Below, one piece after another: positions 6,920 to 7,601 of a DNA stretch of 7,601 bases (positions are counted from its first letter, which is position 1; the number at the start of each line of letters is the position of its first letter). Below the pieces are notes generated by a model. That model was not told the origin of the DNA. It saw nothing but the letters and a program-made list of their open reading frames with translations, and did no database searches. Position numbers and translations under genes: made by a program. This DNA is from an uncultured Alphaproteobacteria bacterium (GTDB taxonomy: Bacteria > Pseudomonadota > Alphaproteobacteria > UBA7887): positions 1 through 7,601 of the forward strand of contig CAJWOI010000125.1 in the NCBI GenBank assembly GCA_913044255.1, in the 5' to 3' direction.

Positions 6920-6948
6920 ATCGGTTTGATACGACCTATCATCGGTTT
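6920..6948. repeat. Direct repeat ATCGGTTT flanking an inverted repeat TGATA/TATCA
   Basis: ATCGGTTT occurs at 6920-6927 and again at 6941-6948, a 21-base (two helical turns) period. Between the copies sits TGATA (6927-6931), five bases, then TATCA (6937-6941). The layout is operator-like and lies about 52 bases upstream of the candidate rhlE -35 hexamer. The elements are short and could be chance in AT-rich DNA. Confidence 0.3.
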
Positions 6949-6963
6949 ATTGTTGTTGCTCGT

Positions 6964-6987
6964 AACGTACCCTTTATTTTGTACGTT
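6964..6987. repeat. Perfect 7-bp inverted repeat AACGTAC/GTACGTT just downstream of parE
   Basis: AACGTAC (6964-6970) and GTACGTT (6981-6987) are exact reverse complements around a 10-base loop, starting about 20 bases after the parE stop. Only the plus-strand reading is followed by a short T stretch (6986-6989 TTTT). In the parE direction no U-run follows, so it may be an RNA 3'-end stabilising stem rather than a terminator, or chance. Confidence 0.4.
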
Positions 6988-7006
6988 TTCTTGCTAAATA
7001 ACATTT

Positions 7007-7601
7007 TTAAACATCGAGTTCACTGAAAAATTTTGCATGCTCCTGGATAAAACTGAGTCGGTGTTCTGGGCTCCGCCCCATCAATGCTTCGACTCTTTGT
7101 GCCGTTATTTTTTTAGTTTGAGTACTATCTGTGATCTGAAGCAAGGTGCGTGTGCTGGGAGCCATCGTTGTTGATTTTAATTGTGCTGGTGGCATTTCAC
7201 CAAGCCCCTTAAAGCGACTTACATCCACTTTCCCCTTGAACTTCGTTGAAAGTAATTCTTCTAGGTGCGTATCATCCTGAGCATATTCCGTGTTTGCGCC
7301 CCGGTTTACTCGATAAAGCGGTGGCTGCGCGAGAAACAGGTGACCTTCGTTAATCAATTCAGGCATCTCGCAATAGAAAAAGGTCATTAATAATGAAGAG
7401 ATATGAGCCCCGTCAACGTCTGCATCCGTCATTATAACAACCCGCTCGTACCGAAGTTTTGCGTTACTATAATTCTCCCGAGTCCCGCAACCGAGAGCCA
7501 AAACGAGGTCGGAGAGTTCTTTGTTGCCGCGTAGTTTATCCTGTGTTGCGCTCATCACATTCAAAATTTTACCGCGCAATGCAAAAACGGCTTGAGTTTT
7601 T
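7007..7601 (-). CDS. parE: DNA topoisomerase IV subunit B (ParE), C-terminal part; 5' end outside the window
   Basis: ATPase subunit of topoisomerase IV, which decatenates chromosomes with ParC. The frame is open to the right edge, and the visible 197 residues begin KTQAVFALRGKILNV, a conserved internal segment of type II topoisomerase B subunits. The TTG at 7579 is therefore an internal Leu codon, not a start. The visible part covers most of the TOPRIM domain, with the metal-binding Asp cluster MTDADVDGAH at about visible residues 57-66. RFKGLGEMPPAQL follows at 129-141, then the short C-terminal tail ending SELDV. The sequences LALGCGTR, LRYERVVIMTDADVDGAHISSLL and MPPAQL are ParE-like. GyrB would typically show GTGIG, DADVDGSHIRTLLLTFF and MNPEQL, so GyrB is disfavoured. 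The acidic TOPRIM Glu of the EGDSA motif and the ATPase domain lie outside the window. The rhlE gene follows after a 249-base spacer on the same strand. Confidence 0.9.
   Translation of the reverse strand, partial: KTQAVFALRGKILNVMSATQDKLRGNKELSDLVLALGCGTRENYSNAKLRYERVVIMTDADVDGAHISSLLMTFFYCEMPELINEGHLFLAQPPLYRVNRGANTEYAQDDTHLEELLSTKFKGKVDVSRFKGLGEMPPAQLKSTTMAPSTRTLLQITDSTQTKKITAQRVEALMGRSPEHRLSFIQEHAKFFSELDV

Larger units (their letters stand above)
6758..7006. other. parE-rhlE intergenic spacer, AT-rich, with promoter and repeats
   Basis: At 249 bases this is the longest non-coding stretch in the window. It holds the candidate rhlE promoter, a short direct/inverted repeat cluster and a perfect 7-bp inverted repeat close to the parE stop. 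On the plus strand it also holds a strong AAGGAG followed by an 8-codon ORF (6796-6822), and a 29-codon hydrophobic ORF (ATG 6908 to TAA 6995-6997). Neither short ORF is supported well enough to call as a gene. No classical terminator with a T-run was seen for parE on the minus strand, so readthrough from parE into rhlE is possible. Confidence 0.7.

Noticed and set aside
7007..7601. GyrB as the identity of the right-edge topoisomerase fragment
   Set aside because: The local signatures GCGTR, DADVDGAHISSLL and MPPAQL match ParE better than the usual GyrB forms. The rest of the gene would settle it.

Overview
The window looks like chromosomal DNA from an alphaproteobacterium with moderate, roughly balanced base composition. 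This rests on protein-level recognition: a ParE-type topoisomerase IV tail, an RhlE-type DEAD-box helicase with a basic C-terminal tail, a dihydroorotase of the subclass I recall from alphaproteobacteria (Gln-Val-His at the usual His-X-His site), and valine and lysine catabolism enzymes. An uncultured or marine lineage is possible, but the sequence does not prove it. No mobile elements, CRISPR arrays, tRNA or rRNA genes were seen.

Left block, plus strand (1-1965): the 3' part of a 3-hydroxyisobutyryl-CoA hydrolase gene, cut by the window edge, is followed 46 bases later by a complete 3-hydroxyisobutyrate dehydrogenase. These are consecutive steps of valine breakdown: the hydrolase releases free 3-hydroxyisobutyrate and the dehydrogenase oxidises it to methylmalonate semialdehyde.

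Right block, minus strand, read from right to left (7601-2059): the C-terminal part of ParE, cut by the window edge; a 249-base spacer with a good candidate promoter; rhlE; a dihydroorotase; a small exported protein of unknown function; and a glutaryl-CoA dehydrogenase. The spacings of 50, 7 and 40 bases suggest that rhlE, the dihydroorotase gene, the exported-protein gene and gcdH form one transcription unit. It would start from the promoter near 6839-6868. It would end at a stem-loop plus T-run at 1948-1977, which lies inside the 3' end of the convergent dehydrogenase gene.

The genes do not form one obvious pathway. The two blocks share only a degradative acyl-CoA theme (valine on the left, lysine/tryptophan via glutaryl-CoA at the end of the right block). 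The content is mostly housekeeping. The points most worth a second look are the altered metal-site residue in the dihydroorotase, the unrecognised exported protein inserted between pyrC and gcdH, the terminator embedded in a convergent coding region, and the opposite-strand short ORFs in the parE-rhlE spacer. I found no convincing new multi-gene system.
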